DNA of 64,000 bases, taken from assembly GCF_900240975.1 (NCBI RefSeq), contig NZ_LT968775.1, positions 1,770,603-1,834,602 of the forward strand, written 5' to 3'. This stretch comes from Mycobacterium sp. 4858 (GTDB lineage: Bacteria > Actinomycetota > Actinomycetes > Mycobacteriales > Mycobacteriaceae). Position 1 is the stretch's first letter; each line of letters begins with the position of its first letter. The position numbers were made by a program, and so were the translations under genes. Under the pieces are notes generated by a model, which was not told the origin of the DNA, ran no database searches, and worked only from the letters and a program-made list of their open reading frames with translations. Of the stretch, positions 1-21,612 are shown piece after piece.

Positions 1-1633
1 CTGCTCATCGGTGCGCCCGACATACCGCAGGTGCCCGTCGGGGCCCCACCAGACCAGATCGCCCGTCCGATACATCCGCTGCCCCGCCCCACCGAACGGG
101 CACGCCACGAACCGCGAACCCGTCAGCCCCGCACCCAATGAGCCAGTGCGCCAATCGGTTCGATGCCTCATCCACCTCGCGGTACGACCAGGACCGCTGC
201 CCGCACGAAACGGCGGGAGCCTCGGGCGTGCGAGCCGCCTGAGCCGCGAACAGCTCAGGAATCGACACCGCCGGCGGCCCATCCGGGCCCAGGGCGGGCC
301 GATTGCCCCACTCGTCCAGGCGCACCCGCTCGGTCTCGTCGAGCACGTCGATGGACCGCAACCGCCGCGTCGCATCCGACGTCAACGCCACCAACACCCG
401 CTCCAGGCGGCCCGCCAGATAGGAGACGCCGAGGCTGGCGAACGGCTCCCACGCGCCCGCCGTACTGAGGAACAGCTGGTCGCCGTCGGTGGAAAAGATC
501 AAACCGAAACCAGTTGCCTGCCCCGAGTTGGTGTACGACGCCGAGGCTGTGACGCCGCCGAAGGGCAGGGTGAACGCGGACGGGAGAAAATTGACGCTCA
601 CCCGTTCGGGCGGCCCCGCCGAGCCGCGGGTTTTGCGTTCCAGCGCTTGCACCGGAAAGCGTTGGTGCTCAACCGCTTCCCGGACCCGTGCATCCACGTG
701 TCGGCAGAACTCGACGACGGTGAGCTCTGGCGAGACGCCCAGCACCAGCGGCACCACACCGGCGACCATGCCCGGCAGGGTCTTCGACTCCGGACGGACG
801 CGCCTGTTGACGGGGAAGTCGAGCACCACCTCCGAGCCGTCTCCGCTCCACTCCCGCACCACCAGCGCGCACGCTGCCGTGATCACCGACGTCTGGGACA
901 CCCCCCACACCTGGGAGAACTTGTCGACCCGGCGAAGGATGCCGGCGTCCAACGCGACCGGCGCTGACGGCCACGGATCGCGCTCGCCCGTGGACCGCGG
1001 CGCCCGATGGTGGGCGGCGTCGTTCGCGGGCAGGTGCTGCGTCCAGTAGGCCTCGTCGTCCCGGTAATCGCCGGACGCCTCGTATCCGGACTCGCAGGCG
1101 ATCAGATCCTGCAGCGAGCCGAAGACGGCCGGAGGGATAGGCGCGGCGGAGACGATGGCCGAGTAGATGGAGGCGATGCGGTGCCCGACGAGGGCGACAC
1201 CGGTTCCGTCGATGACGATGTGGTGGCAGCACGCGAACAGGTGAAATTGGTCGGCGCGGGTCTGGAAGAGGGCGAACCGGAACAGCGGGCCCGTGAGCGA
1301 CATGGGCGTCCGCTGGATGGACAACGCCACCCGCCGGGCCTCCGTGACGGCATCGCGGGAGCCGGTGAGGTCATGGAACGCGAGCTCGACGTCGGGGTAG
1401 TCGACCGCCCGTTGGAAGACCTGGCCGTCCGCCTCGACGAACGACGCCCTGATGGGTTCGGCTTCTTCCAGCGCTTGTCGAATCGCCCACTTCAGGGCAT
1501 CACGGTGAACCCTGCCGTTGATGGTGACGAAGAGGCCGATCTGCCACTCCGTGCCGGAGTGGCCGGTCTCCTGCGCGAGCCAGATGTCTAGTTGGCCGCG
1601 AGTAGGCGGAAGTGCCCAGTCACCAAGCTCCAT
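1..1633 (-). pseudogene. broken second mps1-like NRPS (C domain plus deleted A domain), runs off left edge
   Basis: The reading frame from 1633 encodes a condensation domain almost colinear with the first domain of Mps1: it opens [18 protein letters not shown] against [18 protein letters not shown] in Mps1, and has the active-site motif CCHHIVIDG. It continues into the first part of an adenylation domain ([17 protein letters not shown]). Near position 125-132 the frame jumps. Downstream, in another frame, the minus strand reads [14 protein letters not shown] and then [13 protein letters not shown], which belongs to the late A-domain core. The middle of the A domain, including the AMP-binding YTSGTTG loop, is therefore missing and the rest is out of frame. 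The original frame runs to position 5 without function. A start at 1633 is chosen because it aligns with Mps1; an ATG at 1645 is also possible. I infer a pseudogene of a duplicated mps1. An assembly error between repetitive NRPS modules is the main alternative. Confidence 0.8.
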
Positions 1634-1689
1634 CCGACTTCCCAACCATAGGGCTCACCCTTGAAACCCCCGGTTGCCGGCGCCGCTCG

Positions 1690-1825
1690 ACCGAACTCCT
1701 CCGCAATGCCTGTTCGGTCCCGCTTGATGTAGTTGACACACGCGGCGTGGTCCGTGCCGGATCCTCGCCGCTGTTGCCGCTCGTCGCTAAGAAGGCTGAT
1801 CTGCCGCTGTCGCCATGGAGCGAGC
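1690..1825 (-). pseudogene. decayed mbtH remnant
   Basis: Directly upstream of the broken NRPS, where mbtH lies in the intact operon, the minus strand carries fragments resembling the intact MbtH of this window. One frame gives GDSGRSAFL (compare DDNGSFFVL). The next frame gives LLSDERQQ (compare LVNDEEQHS), followed after a gap by GTDHAACVNYIK (compare [12 protein letters not shown]). The central [13 protein letters not shown] segment is absent and at least one frameshift separates the parts. The order of fragments and the synteny support common descent with mbtH. The call rests on by-eye alignment of short segments. Confidence 0.6.
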
Positions 1826-2000
1826 CGACCCCAGTATCTCCGTCAACTTAGTCAACATAGGTGCAACAGTCCGAAAGGTTAACGGAAGATCACGATCAAG
1901 CGCTAGGGGTTTCTAAAAACTCCCAGGAACCCGTCAGACATCCAGGGAAGTGGTCGCAAAAGATACGAGAAGGATGTTTCCGGCCCCCAAACCGACCCGA

Positions 2001-2036
2001 CGAATTGGGACGGCCGCGCGGGGCCGTCCCAATTCG
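2001..2036 (-). terminator. hairpin terminator after mps2
   Basis: A perfect 15-bp inverted repeat, CGAATTGGGACGGCC at 2001-2015 and its complement at 2022-2036, with a 6-base loop. It begins 12 bases past the mps2 stop codon. There is no clear U-tract, as is common for mycobacterial intrinsic terminators. Confidence 0.8.
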
Positions 2037-2048
2037 AGGTGTGCGTGG

Positions 2049-5000
2049 TTAGAGCAGGCCGAGCAGCTGCAGGTCGGTGACGTACTTGACGATCACCGGC
2101 GCCGTGATGTGCGGAATGTCGTTGTCGGCGCCGATCTTGGCTTCCTGCACCGCGGCGCGGAAGCGGTCGGTCGGGGCGAACGACCCGTGGGCCGGCTCCG
2201 GCGCCTGCAGCTGGTTGTAGCCCGGCACCTGCAGCATCTGCAGGACCGAGTGCTTGCGCTGGTGCTCCGGCAGTTCGCGCAGGGCGGCCTCGAACCGCTG
2301 CAGCCACTCGCCGAAGTCGTCGATGCGCTCGATCGGGTAGCCGGCCTCGATCAGCCAGTCGACGTACTCGTCGATGCCGATCCCGTCGTCGTGCGGGTTC
2401 ATCACGTGATAGGTCTCGAACCCTTGCATCACCTGGGCGCCCAGCGTGGTGACCGCCTCGGCGACGAACTCCACCGGCAGCGCATCGAAGTGCGCCCGCT
2501 GCCGGTTGCCCTCGGCATCCAGCTGATAGAACGAGCGCGGCGCGATGCCGGTGGCCACCAGGCTCAGCACCATCCGGGTGAACATGTCCGACAGGTTGAA
2601 CTGGCCGGCGTAGCTGGTGTCGGACAGGATCATGTCGGAGCGGAACACCGAGACCGGCAGCCCGCACATGTCGTGGGCCTCGCGCAGCAACACCTCGCCG
2701 GCCCACTTGCTGTTGCCGTAGCCGTTGGCGTAGCTGCCGTCGATCTTGCGGATGGGGCTGATGACGCGGATGTCGGCGTCCTCGGTGAATGCCGCCGGGT
2801 CGATCTGGCGGCCGACGTCGGAGGTGGACACGTAGGCGTACGGCTTCAGCTTGCTCGTCAGGGCCACCCGGATCAGCTCGGCGGTGCCGGCGACGTTGGG
2901 AGCGAACAGCTCGCTGTAGGGCAGCACGCCGTTGACCAGGGCCGCCGAGTCCACAATCAGGTCGACGGTGTCGGCCAGCCGTTGCCACGTCGGCTCATCC
3001 AGGCCCAGGTTCGCGGCACCCTTGTCGCCCGCGATGACCTCCAGGTGATCGGCGGCCAACTCCTGGAAATACCGCAGCAACTTCGGGTCACCGCTGTCGA
3101 AGGTCTTCTCCAGCCGCTGACGCGCCTCCTCGTCCGAGCCGGCCCGCACCAGGCAGATCAGCTTGCCGTCCACCAGCTCCAGCTGCTCCAGCCACTGCAG
3201 GGCCAGGTAACGGCCCAAGAAACCGGTCGCCCCGGTCAACAGGACCGTCCGCACCTCCGAGCTCGGGCCGGGCAGCGACGGTGCGCCGCCCAGCGTCGCC
3301 GCGTCGATGAACTTCTCCAGCGTCAGATCGCTCGCGTAGATCTGGGTGGCGTCGCGACCATGCACCGAGGCGAAGCTGGCCTCCCCACCCTCGGCTTCGT
3401 CCGCGCCGCTGGCGTCGTGCTCCGCCCGTTGGCCGAGGCGGCGCACCGTCGGCGCCTCGAACAAGGTGCGCACCGAGAGGTTGGCGTCGAGGGCTGTGTT
3501 GATCTCGGCGATCACCCGCATGGCGGACAGCGAGTCACCGCCGAGGTCGAAGAACGAGTCCTCGACCGAAACCCGCTGCAGCCCAAGGACGTTGGCGTAG
3601 ATCTCGGCGAGGGTCTCTTCCACGGGGGTGGCCGGGGCGCGGTATTCGCCGCCGGTCTTCTGGTACTCGGGGGCGGGCAGGGCCCGCTTGTCGAGCTTGC
3701 CGTTGACGGTCAACGGCAGCGCGTCCAACACCACCACCGCAACCGGCACCATGTACGCCGGCAGCCTTTCGCCCAACTGGGCCCGGATCTCGGCCGGGTC
3801 GGCGGTGCCGGTGATGTAGCCGACCAACCGCTTGTCGCCGGGGCGGTCCTCGCGGGCGATCACCGCCGCCTGCTCCACCCCGTCCAAACCGGCCAGGGCC
3901 GCCTGGATTTCGCCGAGCTCGATGCGGTAGCCACGGATCTTGACCTGCTCGTCGACCCGGCCCAGGTACTGCAGCTGGCCGTCGACGCCCCAGCGCACCA
4001 GGTCCCCGGTGCGATACATGCGCGCACCTGGCGCCCCGAACGGGCACGCCACGAACCGCGAGGCCGTCAGGCCAGAGCGGCGCGCATAACCGGCCGCCAC
4101 ACCACGACCGGCGATGTAGAGCTCGCCGACGACGCCCTGCGGCGCCGGACGCAGCCACCTGTCCAGCACGAACAGCGCCGCCCCCGGGACCGGGGAGCCG
4201 ATCGGGGCTCCCGTGTCCGGGTTCAGCGGCGCGCTCATCGCCGCGTACACCGTGCCCTCGGTAGGGCCGTAGGCGTTGATCATCACCCGGCCCGGCGCCC
4301 ACCGGTCCACCACCTCGGGCGGGCAGGCCTCCCCGGCGACCACCAGTGCCGTCGCTTCCAGCCCCTCGGGCGAGAGCATCCCCACGGCCGACGGGGTCTG
4401 GCTGAGCACCGTCACGCTCTCCGCGACCAACAGGGCGTGCAGGTCCTTCGGGGAGCCGGCCACGGACTCGGGCACCACGACCAGCCGGCCGCCGTGCAAC
4501 AGCGCGCCGAAGATCTCGTGCACCGAGACGTCGAACACCAGCGAATGCCACTGCGCCCACACGCCCGGGGCCGGCAGGTCGGCGTGCAGCTTCTCCAGCA
4601 GTTGGGTGGCGTTGAGGTGGGTGACTGCCACACCTTTCGGGACACCCGTGGTGCCCGACGTGTAGATCAGGTACGCGATGTCCGCGGCCGTCGGTGCCGG
4701 TAGCGCCGTGGCGGGCTGGGTGTCCACCGCCGGGTCGTTGACGTCGATGACCAGCAGGTCGGAGCCGTCCAGCCGCGACCGCAGGTCGGCGGTCGTCACG
4801 GCGGCGACCGGCGCGGCGTCGGTGAGCACGAACTCGATCCGCGCCGCCGGAACCGCCGGGTCGATCGGCAGGTAGGCCGCCCCCGTCTTGAGCACCGCCA
4901 GGATGGCGACGATCGCCTCGGCCGAGCGGGAGAACAGCAGCGCCACGCTTTCGCCCGGGCCCGCGCCGTGCGCGGCGAGCAGGTGGGCCAACCGGTTCGC

Positions 5001-8000
5001 GGCCTCGTCCAGCTCGCGGTAGGTCATCGAGCGACCCTCGAACGTCAGCGCGACGGACTCCGGCACGCGGGCCACCTGCCTGGCGAACAGGGCCGGGATC
5101 GACTTCGCCGCCCGCACCGGCGCGGTCAGCACCGCCCGGTTGCCCCACTCGTCGAGGCGGGCGCGCTCGTCGCCGTCCAGCACATCCATGACCGAGAGCC
5201 GCTGGCTGGAGTCGGCGGTCATCGCCCCCAACACCCGCTGGAAGCGCTCGATCAGCGACTCGATCCCGGCGGTGTCGAAGACGCTGGTGTCGAACTCGAC
5301 GCGCAGGCCCAGTTCACGGCCCGGCAGCGCCATCACCGAGAGCGGGTAGTGGTTGTATTCGCGGTTGGTGACATCGGTGATCGCCAGCTCGTGGAAGCCC
5401 AGCGGCACGCTGGTGTCGATCGGGTAGTTCTCGTACAGGAACAGGGTGTCGAACAGCACGTCGTGTCCCGTGACGCGGTGAATCTCGTTGAGCGCCAGGT
5501 GCTCGTGCTCGATCGTGTCGTTATGGGCGCGCTGCAGTTGTTGCAGCAACTCGGCCACCGTCGTGCCCGCGCTGACGTTGGCGCGCACGGGCACCGTGTT
5601 GATCAGCAGGCCCACCATCGAGTCGGCGCCGACCAGATCGGCGGGCCGGCCCGACACCGCGGTGCCGAAGGCCACGTCGTGCTGGCCGGTCAACCTCATC
5701 AGCAGCTGCGCCCAGGCAGCCTGCAGCACGGTGTTGATCGTGGTGTGGCAGGACCGGGCCAACTCGCCCAGCGCGCGCGTCGTCTCCGCGGGCAGCCGGT
5801 ACGACTCGACGCCGCGCCGACCCAGCCCCAGCCGGGCCGGCGGACCCACCAGCGTGGGGGTGTCGAAGCCGGCCATCACCTCGGCCCACGCCGCCCGGGC
5901 GGCCGTGCGGTCCTGGGCCGTCAGCCAGTTCAGGTAGCTGCGGTAGGACGCGGGCGCGGGCAACCGCTCGCCGTAGTAGCTGGTCAGGATCTCCCGCAGC
6001 ATGATCGGCAGCGACCATCCGTCCATCACGATGTGATGGTTGGTCAGGACGAACCGGTGCCGGTTGTCGGCGGTGCGGATCAACGCGGCCCGGAACGCCG
6101 GCCGGTGGGCGAGGTCGCTGACCGCCGCGCGCTCGGCAGCGCAGAGCTGTTCGATCTTCTCCTCGGGGTCCAGGTCTTCCGAGCCGAGCTGGACGTAACG
6201 CCATGCCATCACCGGGTCGGCAGGAATGACCTGAACCGGCTCGCCGAACTGCGGGCAGAACCGGGCCGCCAGGTTCGGATGCCGCTCGACGACGGTGTGG
6301 ACGGCCTCACGCAACCGGTGCGCATCGAGGTCACCGGTCACGGTGATACCGAGCTGCACCGCATACACATCGTCGCCGAGGTCGTGCGCGAAGCTGGCGT
6401 GGAAGAGCAGCCCCTGCTGCAGCGGGGTCAACGGCAACACGTCGGCGACCGCGTACTGCTGGCACAAGTCGTCGAGCTGCTGCTGGGTCAGCCGGGCGGG
6501 GGCGACGTCCGACGGGGTCAGGCCGCCGCCGCCGCTGCGCACGTGCGCGCAGATCCCGGCGAGGGCCTCGAACCACAACTGGCTCAACCGGCTGACCTGC
6601 TCGTGGTCCAGCGCCGAGGGCGCCCAGGTCCAGTTGGCCTGCAGGTGGGGGCCGGCCTCGGTGTCCATGGTCCCGGCGTTGAGGTCGACGGTGTGCATCA
6701 ACGGCATGGGCAGCGCCGCGCTGGCGGCGCCGGTGAACGACAGGCTGTCCTGGCTGATCCGCCACATCTCGCCGGGCAGGTCGGCGGCCGCACCCAGGCG
6801 GCCCAGGTAGTTGAACCCGATCACCGGGTCGGACCCTTCCAGGTCCACCTCGGCGTTCATGTACCGCAGCAGCCCGTAGGTCAGCGGGTCGGGCAGGGCG
6901 CGCAGCTGTTCCTTGGCCTTCTTCACCAGCTCGCCGAGCGCGGGGTCGCCGGCCATCACCTGCGCCCAGTCCAGCTCGCCGACGGTCAGCGCGACCGGGT
7001 ACTTGGTGGTGAACCAGCCCACGGTGCGGGACAGGTCGACGTGCGGACCCAGTTCCTCGTGGCGGCCGTGGCCCTCCACGTCGATGCCGATCGGCGCGCC
7101 GGTGCCGACGAACCGCGCCCAGGCCAACCCGAACGCGATCAACAGGATGTCCTGCACCCCGGCGTGGAACGCCGCGGGCACCTCACCCAGCAGCATCCGG
7201 GTGGTGTCGACGTCCAGCGACACCGACAGCTGCTTGGCCGTCTCGTAGGTGTCGAGGTCGGGGCGCACCGCCGGCAACAGCGCCGGGGTCGCGGCGACCT
7301 CACGCCACGCGTCGGCCTGGGCGACGACGTCGGGGCGCTGGGCGTGCTCGGCCAGCATCGCCGACCACCGGGCGAACGACGTCCCGCCCGTCGGCAACGC
7401 CACCGGCTGGCCGCTGTGGTGCTGAGCCCAGGCGATGTTCAAGTCTTCCAACAGGATTCGCCACGACACCCCGTCGACGGCCAGGTGGTGAATCATCAGT
7501 GCCAGCTGGGCCGTGGCTTCGGCCCACACGGCGCGCAGCATGATGCCCGCCGCGGGGTTCAGCTGCGAACGCGCGGCCACCAGCGCCGCGTCGGACAACG
7601 TGTCGACGGTGTGCATGCACGCGTCCGCCTCGACCGCGCCGACCTCGGGCACGTGCAGCGACCAGCCGCCGGCGCCGTCGTCGTCCACCCGCATCCGCAG
7701 GGTGGCGTGCCGGTCCAGCAGCGACTGGAGCACCACCTGGACGTCCTCGCGGGTGACGCCCGCGGGGGCCTGCACGACCATGGTCTGGTTGAACTGGTCG
7801 GTGGGGCCGTCGACCTGCTGGAGCCAGCGCATGATCGGGGTGGCGACCACCGCGCCGAGGCCCTCGTCGACCACGTCGTCGTCGGAGGCCACGCCGGCCA
7901 CCCGGGCCAGCCGGGCCACGGTCTGCTCGACGAAGACGTCGCGCGGGCGGCACACCACGCCGGCGGCGCGGGCGCGGGCGACGACCTGCATCGACAGGAT

Positions 8001-9691
8001 GCTGTCGCCGCCGAGGTCGAAGAACGAGTCGTCGACGCCCACCCGCTCGAGGCCGAGGACCTGGGCGTAGATGGCGGCCAGGGTCTCTTCGACGCCCGTG
8101 GTCGGGGCGCGGTATTCACCGGTCGTCTTCTGGTACTCGGGGGCGGGCAGGGCCCGCTTGTCGAGCTTGCCGTTGACGGTCAACGGCAGCGCGTCCAGCA
8201 CCACGACCGCGGCGGGCACCATGTATTTGGGCAGCCGCTCGCCGAGCCGGGCGCGGATCTCGGCCGGGTCGGCGGTGCCGGTGATGTAGCCGACCAGCCG
8301 CTTGTCGCCGGGGCGGTCCTCGCGGGCGATCACGGCCGACTGCTCGACGCCGTCCAGCGCGGCGAGCGCGGTCTGGATCTCGCCGAGCTCGATGCGGTAG
8401 CCGCGAATCTTGACCTGCTCGTCGGCCCGGCCCAGGTACTGCAGCTGGCCGTCGACGCCCCAGCGCACCAGGTCGCCGGTGCGGTACATCCGCGTCCCCG
8501 GCGCCCCGAACGGGCACGCGATGAAGCGCGATGCCGTCAGACCCGCCCGGCGCACGTACCCGGAGGCCACGCCGCGACCGGCGATGTACAGCTCGCCGAC
8601 GACGCCCTCCGGCGCGGGCCGCAGCCACTTGTCCAGCACGAACAGCGCGGCCCCCGGCACGGGTGAGCCGATCGTCGGCGCCCCCGACTCGGCGGTCAGC
8701 GGCGCGCTCATCGATGCGTACACCGTGCCCTCGGTCGGGCCGTAGGCGTTGATCATCACGCGCCCCGGCGCCCACCGGTCCACCACCTCGGCCGGGCAGG
8801 CCTCGCCCGCCACGATCAGCGCGGTCGAATCCAGGCCGTCCGGCGACAGCATGCCCACCGCCGACGGGGTCTGGCACAACACGGTGACCTTCTCGGCGAC
8901 CAGCAGCGCGTGCAGGTCGTCCGGGGAGCCGGCCACCGACTCGGGCACCACGACGAGGCGCCCGCCGTGCAGCAGCGGACCCCAGATCTCCCAGACCGAC
9001 ACGTCGAACACCAGCGAGTGCCACTGCGACCAGACACCGGCCTTCGGCAGGTCGGCGGGCAGCTTCTTCAGCAGTTGGGTGACGTTCTGGTGGGTGACCG
9101 CCACGCCCTTGGGCGTTCCGGTGGTGCCCGAGGTGTAGATCATGTACGCGATGTCCTCGGGGGCCGGCCCGGGCAGCCCCGAGGTGGGCTGTTCGGCCAC
9201 CGCGGGGTCGTCGACCTCGACGACCAGCAGGTCGAACCCGTCCAGGCGCGGCCGCAGCTCGGCCGTCGTCACCGCGGCGACCGGGGCCGCGTCACCGAGC
9301 ATGAACTCCATCCGGGAGGCCGGGACGGCCGGGTCGATCGGCAGGTAGGCCGCGCCGGTCTTGAGGACGGCCAGGATCGACACGATCGCCTCAGCCGAAC
9401 GTGACTGGAGCAGCGCCACGCTTTCGCCGGGGCCCGCGCCGTGCTCGGCCAGCAGGTGCGCCAGCCGGTTGGCGGCCTCGTCGAGTTCGCGGTAGGTCAG
9501 CGTGCGGCCGTCGAACGTCAGCGCCGGAGCCTCCGGGACGCGGGCGACCTGCTTGGCGAACAACGCCGGGATCGAGACAGCACCCGTCGCCGGCGCGGTC
9601 AGCACCGCCCGGTTGCCCCACTCGTCGAGGCGGTCGTGCTCGCCGCCATCGAGCAAGTCGATGGACAACAATCGCCGCCCTGCACCGACGG

Positions 9692-9695
<4 letters not shown>
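2049..9695 (-). CDS. mps2: GPL peptide synthetase Mps2 (A-T-E-C-A-T-R)
   Basis: A 2548-residue non-ribosomal peptide synthetase for the last two residues of the GPL lipopeptide, by family knowledge D-Ala and L-alaninol. Domains in order: A ([11 protein letters not shown] near residue 190), T ([10 protein letters not shown], about 565), E ([10 protein letters not shown], about 738; EGHGR motif), C ([11 protein letters not shown] then HHIVMDG, about 1222), A (about 1500-1980), T (LGGDSLSAM, about 2053) and a terminal Rossmann reductase ([10 protein letters not shown] about 2155; YGNSK catalytic pair). The reductase explains release as an amino alcohol. By-eye specificity residues are D-V-W-C-I-A-A-V-Y and D-V-H-S-V-A-A-V-Y, not textbook alanine codes, so alanine is assigned by synteny. 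The ATG start overlaps the mps1 stop (ATGA), so translation is probably coupled. There is no condensation domain at the N-terminus; Mps1 supplies it. Confidence 0.95.
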
Positions 9696-19936
<10,241 letters not shown>

Positions 19937-19976
19937 CGACTCCCCCAAAGCTCCATCCGCCCCATACCCCGACTCG

Positions 19977-20207
19977 TTACTGCTCAAAACCCCGACCCGA
20001 TGCGAGCTTGTCGCGCAGACTCTTTGGCCGGATGTCGGGCCAGTTCTGTTCGATGTACTCCAAGCACGCAGCGCGATCCGTCTCCCCGTACACCACTCGC
20101 CAGCCGGCTGGAACATCGGCGAAGGCCGGCCACAGACTGTGCTGCTCCTCGTCGTTTACCAAGACGAAAAAGCTGCCGTTGTCGTCGTCGAACGGATTGA
20201 TGCTCAC
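19977..20207 (-). CDS. mbtH: MbtH-like NRPS accessory protein
   Basis: A 76-residue MbtH-family protein of usual length, which binds and activates or stabilises NRPS adenylation domains. It shows the family core: [32 protein letters not shown] and the C-terminal [15 protein letters not shown]. The start is a GTG at 20207 preceded by GGAG. It is first in the minus-strand mbtH-mps1-mps2 operon, with 40 bases between its stop and the mps1 start. The divergent region to mmpS4 must hold its promoter. Confidence 0.95.
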   Translation of the reverse strand: MSINPFDDDNGSFFVLVNDEEQHSLWPAFADVPAGWRVVYGETDRAACLEYIEQNWPDIRPKSLRDKLASGRGFEQ

Positions 20208-21012
20208 AGTTCTCCAAGATGCCTAGTTGACACGAGTGGAACGGTCCAAACCCTACTGGAGGCACCAGCGTGCCGCCGTGATTTGGACAAAGTTCCCGGT
20301 GTGACCTGTCAGGCTCTTAACGCAGCCTAAGAATCGGGCTGATGCGGGCTGCGCAGCTGCCGCCGTTGGCAACTGTGACCTGCAACAAAGGCTCACCGGC
20401 GAGGTTAGCGATTGGGCGTGGTCGACCTTCAAGGGCGATGCAATTTTGGGTGGTTGTCACCGGCCAGGATACCGGCCCTGGAGCAACCGCGAAAATCACC
20501 ATGCGGCGAACCGGCGGCGGCGGCGCGAACATCGCGGAAACGGGCGCGGCGTCCGCTTCCGGCTCGCCCTAGACGGCGCCCGCCGAACCCATTGACTCCG
20601 GGCGGCGATCGTCGTTAGCTGACTAGGGCTGCTGATCACTCAGCAGGCTCCGGTCGCCAGACGCACTGTGGGTGGGCGGGTGCCGTTCCGGACCGCGTGA
20701 AGTGCTCGGTGACAACCGGGTGAATCATCCGGCCGGAAAGATCGAAAAAGTGCCGTTACGCATGCGGTATGCATTACGATCCCGTATCTCGCCGCCGAAG
20801 GGCTGATACGGAGACGATTGGCGTGGTTTACTCATGAAGACTCGGTCGCGCTCCCCGGGGGCGGGGCTCGTATGAGGTGCCGAAGCACGACTAGTCTGCG
20901 ACGAACACCGCATTCGGAGTGCCCCCACCTGGCGTATCGCTTCCAACGTGTAACAGCTTGTTAGGGCCGGCGGAATAACAAGACGACGTGAAAACGTGCA
21001 GAAGGGGGTGCG
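20208..21012. promoter_or_regulatory. divergent regulatory region between mbtH and mmpS4
   Basis: 805 bases without a supported gene, separating the minus-strand synthetase operon from the plus-strand transporter operon; both promoters must lie here. It contains an inverted repeat at 20629-20646 (CTGCTGA, 4-base loop, TCAGCAG), a 10-bp palindrome TCCGGCCGGA at 20728-20737 and an operator-like cluster at 20951-20982. I could not assign -35/-10 boxes with confidence. Confidence 0.6.
20951..20982. promoter_or_regulatory. dyad-symmetric operator candidate upstream of mmpS4
   Basis: Three half-sites lie in 32 bases: TAACA, 3 bases, TGTTA (the perfect dyad TAACAGCTTGTTA at 20951-20963), then 12 bases and TAACAAG at 20976-20982, which is also the exact complement of CTTGTTA at 20957-20963. 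The block ends 30 bases before the mmpS4 GTG. A dimeric repressor site or a 5'-leader hairpin would both fit. Confidence 0.45.
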
Positions 21013-21612
21013 GTGACCGAACCCGACGTGCGGGCCCGACCGGGTAACGCGACGGAAGACCGCAACGGTGGCCAGCCGACCGGTGGCCGACGTGGCTTCT
21101 TGGGCATTGGTCGTCGCCAATCTCCGACGGGACCTCAGCGGCCAATTGGGCGGCAACAAACTCATCCCCGCGGTGCGGGAGTCATTGCCGCGCTGAAGCG
21201 GCTCTGGATCCCGTTGCTCATCGTGGCCGTGGTCGTTGCCGGAGGAATGACCGTCGCACGACTGCACGGCATCTTCGGCTCCGAGAAGCGCGAGTCGTAT
21301 GCCGACACCCGGATCAAGGACACCAAGCCTTTCAACCCCAAGCACATCAGGTACGAGATCTTCGGTCCGCCGGGGACGACCGCCGACATCAGCTATTTCG
21401 ACGTCGACGGCAACCCGGTGCATGTCAACGGACAGCCCGTACCGTGGTCATTCGATATTTCGACGACACTGCCGTCAATCCTGGGAAACGTTGTGGCACA
21501 AGGCAATGGCGATATGCTCGGCTGCCGCATCGTGGTTGACGGGGTGGTCAAAGCCGAGAGGGTTTCGCACGAATTGAACGCGTTCACCTACTGCATGTTG
21601 ACGGCCACATGA
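21013..21612 (+). CDS. mmpS4: MmpS4-type transport accessory protein
   Basis: A 199-residue MmpS-family protein, the small membrane-anchored partner of MmpL exporters. It has a long basic, Gly/Arg-rich cytoplasmic N-terminus (residues 1-60), one membrane helix (about 64-83, [19 protein letters not shown]) and an exported domain with family features ([40 protein letters not shown]). The N-terminus is longer than in typical MmpS proteins of about 140-150 residues. The start is a GTG at 21013 behind GAAGGGGG. Its stop overlaps the mmpL4a ATG (ATGA), so the two are coupled. In GPL loci this pair supports assembly and export of GPL. Confidence 0.9.
   Translation: MTEPDVRARPGNATEDRNGGQPTGGRRGFLGIGRRQSPTGPQRPIGRQQTHPRGAGVIAALKRLWIPLLIVAVVVAGGMTVARLHGIFGSEKRESYADTRIKDTKPFNPKHIRYEIFGPPGTTADISYFDVDGNPVHVNGQPVPWSFDISTTLPSILGNVVAQGNGDMLGCRIVVDGVVKAERVSHELNAFTYCMLTAT

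Larger units (their letters stand above)
1646..2048. other. intergenic region between broken NRPS and mps2
   Basis: This 403-base stretch holds the mbtH remnant (about 1690-1825) and the terminator hairpin at 2001-2036. Between them (about 1830-2000) I see no coding signal. Confidence 0.6.

Noticed and set aside
1950..4703. Plus-strand frame of 917 codons over the mps2 reductase
   Set aside because: Antisense to the reductase and last A-T module, no recognisable protein features.
4968..8666. Plus-strand frame of 1232 codons opposite mps2
   Set aside because: Same reason: composition artefact opposite conserved A, E and C domains.
19937..20116. 60-residue N-terminal extension of Mps1
   Set aside because: Overlaps mbtH, has no conserved sequence, and the ATG at 19936 has a good ribosome site.
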